A stretch of DNA of 8,583 bases from Thermococcaceae archaeon (GTDB lineage: Archaea; Methanobacteriota_B; Thermococci; Thermococcales; Thermococcaceae), in NCBI GenBank assembly GCA_027064745.1, contig JAMOPD010000315.1:1-8583 (forward strand), in the 5' to 3' direction. Numbering within the stretch: the stretch's first letter is position 1; each line of letters opens with the position of its first letter. Shown in pieces: positions 6,005 through 8,583 of this stretch. The notes below the pieces were generated by a model. The model made no database searches and was not told where the DNA came from. It worked only from the letters and a program-made list of their open reading frames with translations. Position numbers and translations under genes: made by a program.

Positions 6005-6819
6005 ATGGAACCAATAATTAGGCCTGCTAGACCCGAAGATAAGCCCTTCATCGATGAGATAGCCCGCTTAACATGGGAAGGTGAGGATTATCTTGCTCGG
6101 GTTTTTGATAGCTGGCTAAGAGAAGGAAACTTCTATGTTCTTGAGCTTGAAGGAAAAGTTATCGGAACGGCAAAGCTTACAGTCTTACAAAGTTGACTGG
6201 CTTGAAGGGCTTAGGGTTCATCCTAATTATCAAAAACGCGGCTTTGGAAGAGTCCTTCATAATTTCATGACTTCACAAAGGAAAAGAGCTGGCAGAGAAA
6301 AGTGTTATAAATGCACTGGAATTCTCAACTTATTTCCTCAACAGAGAAAGCATTACTATGGCAAAGAAAGATGGATTTAAGCTTGCAAAGCGCTTTTATT
6401 GTCTCCAAAAGCCTCTTGGCGAAAAAGTCAAGCCAAAGAAAGCGAAAATTGAGCTTTTAGATGAGCTCGAGTATAATGAGTACATTCCTTACGGGTGGAA
6501 GTTTCTGCATAAATGCGAAGAAAGTGTTGAGTGGCTAAATAGAAGAGCGGAGATAAGGGAATACAATGGGTTCAAATTCCTCTATCCTCCAATGCACGAA
6601 AATGAGCCTACATTTACACCTTTCAAGCTCTCAGTCGAGAGCATAGAAGACTTTTTACCTGCAATGAGTTTTGAAGCCAGAAAAATAGGTTATGGTAACA
6701 TTGACATAATGCTCCCTGAAGATAAGCAAGATTTAATTGAGCCTTTAAAAGAGCTCGGATTTAAGAACTGGTCTGACTTTAAGGAGCCTGACGTTTTAGT
6801 GTTTAGGATGGAGCTTTAA
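6005..6819 (+). pseudogene. GNAT-family N-acetyltransferase broken by two frameshifts
   Basis: The coding signal runs through three phases. Phase A (6005 to about 6188) gives 'MEPIIRPARPEDKPFIDEIA' through 'GKVIGTAKLTVL', the N-terminal GNAT strands, and then a stop at 6194. Phase B (about 6186-6269) gives 'VDWLEGLRVHPNYQKRGFGR', the acetyl-CoA motif A (Q-x-x-G-x-G), up to 'HNFM'. Phase C (6271-6819) continues with 'LHKGKELAEKSVINALEFST' and 'YFLNRESITMAKKDGFKLAK', then about 150 residues ending in a second GNAT-like half. The second break is accounted for by one extra base (a at 6270). The first is a net +1 shift between 6185 and 6192 (one base gained, or two or five lost). Joined, the protein would be about 270 residues, a normal length for two-domain Thermococcales GNATs. 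The otherwise intact reading suggests a recent lesion or a sequencing error. The acceptor substrate is unknown. Confidence 0.85.
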
Positions 6820-7272
6820 GTTCATCAGCAGATATAATGGCATCCCCAAGAGAAAAGCTATTACACAAAAGCCGTAAACTTCGAAAGCTGAAAATTCGCC
6901 GTAAAATGGATTCCAGCTCAGAGGATAGAAGGGCTTTATGTCCGTGTAGAGGGAGGAATCGAGAACTATATGAAGCCAGACTCCGCTTAAGGCTGTAATT
7001 CTAAGCTTTTTGATATTTATCTCTTTTCCCAAATGTTTGTAAAATTTTGCCATAACCTCTGCCAAAGCTAAGGCAACCAGAGAGCCTCCAATAAAAGTGT
7101 GGAAAAAGCCGTGGAGGGGATATCCATAGCACAAATCTAAGTCAAAGCTCAAAACCAAGAAAGGTTCAAAGTCCACGATTACATTAGCAATCATGAAAGT
7201 CAAGAAATCCAAATACCCAAAGAGCGTTGCAAATAATAACGCTGGCCCAAAGTGGAAAGGTGTGAACGGCAT
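6796..7272 (-). CDS. YdjM/DUF457-like predicted metal-dependent membrane hydrolase
   Basis: The 158-residue product starts with 'MPFTPFHFGPALLFATLFG', the typical opening of this membrane family, and has conserved-looking polar residues between hydrophobic helices: His7, Asp34 and Glu36 ('VDFEPF'), His54 and His58 ('HGFFHTFIGG'), His101 and Asp105 ('HIVLDSSL'). About four membrane segments are visible (near 10-34, 57-72, 91-106, 129-150). The family is predicted to bind metal and hydrolyse a lipid or cell-surface substrate, but no substrate is established. No clear ribosome binding site precedes the ATG (7270-7272), and a TATA string 20-30 nt upstream suggests a leaderless message. The 3' end overlaps the last 24 nt of the GNAT gene, tail to tail. 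Confidence 0.75.
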   Translation of the reverse strand: MPFTPFHFGPALLFATLFGYLDFLTFMIANVIVDFEPFLVLSFDLDLCYGYPLHGFFHTFIGGSLVALALAEVMAKFYKHLGKEINIKKLRITALSGVWLHIVLDSSLYTDIKPFYPLSWNPFYGEFSAFEVYGFCVIAFLLGMPLYLLMNLKLHPKH

Positions 7273-7289
7273 ATTTAAAGTTCTCCAGA

Positions 7290-7305
7290 AAGTTTATAAC
7301 TTTTA
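7290..7305. promoter_or_regulatory. TATA element shared by divergent genes 7272(-) and 7340(+)
   Basis: agtttataac (7291-7300) reads gttataaact on the other strand, so both strands offer a TATA-like core. For the minus gene, a start about 25 nt away falls at the ATG (7272), giving a leaderless message. For the plus gene it falls near 7320, just before GGGTGAC (7329-7335) and the ATG at 7340. No second good TATA box is seen in the 67-bp gap. Confidence 0.45.
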
Positions 7306-7339
7306 TCTGAGGTAACTCAAAAAGTAAAGGGTGACTTCA

Positions 7340-8506
7340 ATGAAATCTAAACTCTATACACTCCTACTGATCACAACTGTGCTCAGAGTCATTGGAGATG
7401 CAATTGAAAGCATAGCCCTACCTTGGCATCTCCTTAACCAAACGAGTTCCCTCCTGAGTGTTGCGGGTTATTCATTTGCTTCCATGTTTCCTTGGGTTAT
7501 ATTCCCTCCGTTGATGGGTCGCTTTCTTGATAAGACTGAGAAAAAAGTTAGGCTTGCTTTTCTCGCATTGTTCATTCAGTCTTTCTTAGCTTTGGTGATA
7601 ATAAAGTTTGCCTCAAACATTTGGGCCTTTTATGTTTTAATTTCATTAATCTCGGCTCTTGATATTCTTCATAGATACTTCGGCTTTACGCTTATAGCTT
7701 CCATGACTCTTGAAGAGTCTGAGCTTCAAAAGCTCAACGCAAAAGTACAAACCGTCGGAGAGGTAACTTCTCTTGTTGTGTTTCCCATTGTGGGTTATCT
7801 TGCTTACCTCTTTGGAGTTAGGCTTATGCTTTTAGATGCAGTTTCTCTCTTAATTGGGGCTCTAGTTCTTATTCCATACATTAACATTCCTGTAAAGCAG
7901 GAAAAAACAACTGAAGAAGAAAGCGAATCAGTTCAACTTGAAGTTTCTCGCAGGGTCATTTTTGCAGGAATTGCATTAGTCCTGCTCTTCAACTTTGCAA
8001 TAGCCCCAGCGAGGATTTTTGTCTTCAGTGCTCTCAAAGATTTGACCATCGGGGAGATTGTTTATGGGCTGCTCAACTCCGTTGGAACTTTAGGAAGTTT
8101 AACTGGTGCAATTGGAATAACTCTTTTTGCCCACAAGCGTAAAATTGGGATCTCAAAACCCCTTATCATTGGAATGCTGCTTGAAAGCCTGGCGGTTCTG
8201 CTTTTGGGCTTGCCTTCGTTAGGCTTGCTTTTTGCCGGAATTTTGCTTTTGAACTTTGGAAGACAGCTTCTAAACATTTCCTTTGACAGTCTATTTCAGA
8301 GGATAATCCCTCTTGAAAAGCTCGGCACTTACAGAGGAATTTTTGATGCATTGGCTACCCTTATCATACCCCTATCACAGCTGACTTTTGCATGGCTGAT
8401 TGAGCATGACGCTGGTGTTTCAATGCTGGCTGCTGGAGTGTTTGGATTAGGTATTTTGAGTGCAGTGGGCTTTTTCATTTTGATACAAAAGGTTGTAAAT
8501 CCTTGA
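7340..8506 (+). CDS. MFS transporter, drug-efflux type (DHA3/MefA-like)
   Basis: ATG at 7340 is chosen over GTG 7331, as GGGTGAC (7329-7335) is the ribosome binding site. The 388-residue product is a typical MFS carrier with about 11-12 hydrophobic segments in two halves, joined by a charged cytoplasmic loop rich in Glu and Lys ('VKQEKTTEEESESVQLE', about residues 184-200). The first helix has 'DAIESIALPWHLL', common in MFS_3/DHA3 exporters, and the loop between helices 2 and 3 has a degenerate motif A ('GRFLDKTEKKVR'). By family it would export a hydrophobic compound or drug in exchange for protons or sodium; the substrate is unknown. It is a single gene diverging from the YdjM-like gene, with no linked regulator. 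Confidence 0.85.
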   Translation: MKSKLYTLLLITTVLRVIGDAIESIALPWHLLNQTSSLLSVAGYSFASMFPWVIFPPLMGRFLDKTEKKVRLAFLALFIQSFLALVIIKFASNIWAFYVLISLISALDILHRYFGFTLIASMTLEESELQKLNAKVQTVGEVTSLVVFPIVGYLAYLFGVRLMLLDAVSLLIGALVLIPYINIPVKQEKTTEEESESVQLEVSRRVIFAGIALVLLFNFAIAPARIFVFSALKDLTIGEIVYGLLNSVGTLGSLTGAIGITLFAHKRKIGISKPLIIGMLLESLAVLLLGLPSLGLLFAGILLLNFGRQLLNISFDSLFQRIIPLEKLGTYRGIFDALATLIIPLSQLTFAWLIEHDAGVSMLAAGVFGLGILSAVGFFILIQKVVNP

Positions 8507-8512
8507 AATAAG

Positions 8513-8528
8513 TTGCTCAATCGGGCAA
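8513..8528 (+). other. Small stem-loop after the MFS gene
   Basis: ttgctc-aatc-gggcaa can form a 6-bp stem (one G-U pair) with a 4-nt loop directly after the MFS stop. It lacks a U run, so its role in ending transcription is uncertain. Confidence 0.25.
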
Positions 8529-8535
8529 GCATAAC

Positions 8536-8547
8536 CACATGCATGTG
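8536..8547. promoter_or_regulatory. 12-bp perfect palindrome, candidate operator
   Basis: cacatgcatgtg is its own reverse complement and abuts the promoter string that begins at 8548. A site just upstream of BRE is where archaeal activators bind. No named regulator is known to me for this sequence. Confidence 0.4.
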
Positions 8548-8560
8548 TAATTTTATAAAC
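8548..8560 (+). promoter_or_regulatory. TATA promoter of a gene beyond the right edge
   Basis: taattttataaac fits an archaeal TATA box. A start of transcription about 25 nt downstream falls near 8578-8583, so the gene would begin outside the window. Confidence 0.5.
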
Positions 8561-8583
8561 TTTGGAGCATTAAAGCCGACGGT

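Noticed and set aside
6185..6275. Programmed frameshifting as an explanation for the GNAT breaks
   Set aside because: No slippery run or downstream structure is seen at either site, and two events within 90 bp are hard to explain as recoding; lesion or sequence error is simpler.
8062..8544. Several short minus-strand open frames across the end of the MFS gene
   Set aside because: They overlap one another in different phases and lie antisense to well-formed membrane helices; no promoter or ribosome binding site.
1..8583. CRISPR array, tRNA or rRNA genes, insertion sequence
   Set aside because: No regularly spaced direct repeats, no cloverleaf-type sequence and no transposase reading frame were found; the GGTTCAA at 911-917 lacks the rest of a tRNA.

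Overview
The window looks like chromosomal DNA of a low-GC member of the Thermococcales (Thermococcus, Pyrococcus or Palaeococcus type). The grounds are archaeal BRE/TATA promoters, GGTGA-type ribosome binding sites 4-6 nt before ATG, very short intergenic gaps, Lys/Glu-rich proteins, and housekeeping-type flanking genes that read like Thermococcales families. The species cannot be fixed from the sequence alone.

Left two thirds (1-5896): an accessory region of exported proteins built from three consecutive two-gene units on the + strand. In each unit the first gene is a protease or protease-like protein, and the second, starting 5-10 nt later, is a protein with one N-terminal hydrophobic anchor and an extracytoplasmic domain. 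Unit 1 is the C-terminal end of a C39/papain-like cysteine peptidase (1-275) plus a small anchored Cys-containing protein (286-897). Unit 2 is a secreted protein with a possible caspase-like His/Cys dyad (1734-2489) plus an anchored protein possibly related to YycH/YycI (2495-3469). Unit 3 is a secreted chymotrypsin-fold serine protease with an alpha-lytic-type pro-region (3572-4960) plus an anchored protein with an Ig-like C-terminus (4970-5896). The leaders of units 2 and 3 are nearly the same although the mature proteins are unrelated, which suggests that different protease domains have been put behind a common export leader. An antiparallel solo nucleotidyltransferase gene (923-1405), bracketed by a perfect 10-bp inverted repeat, separates units 1 and 2, followed by a very AT-rich non-coding stretch.

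Right third (5960-8583): ordinary genes. A two-domain GNAT acetyltransferase (6005-6819) carries two frameshifts. It is followed tail-to-tail by a minus-strand YdjM/DUF457-like membrane protein (6796-7272). A short divergent promoter region with one TATA-like element between start codons leads into an MFS exporter (7340-8506). The right edge holds a 12-bp palindrome directly upstream of a TATA box, probably the promoter of a gene just outside the window.

The most noteworthy content is the series of three different protease folds, each paired with a dedicated anchored partner. The partner may act as inhibitor, chaperone, receptor or immunity protein; this is inference.
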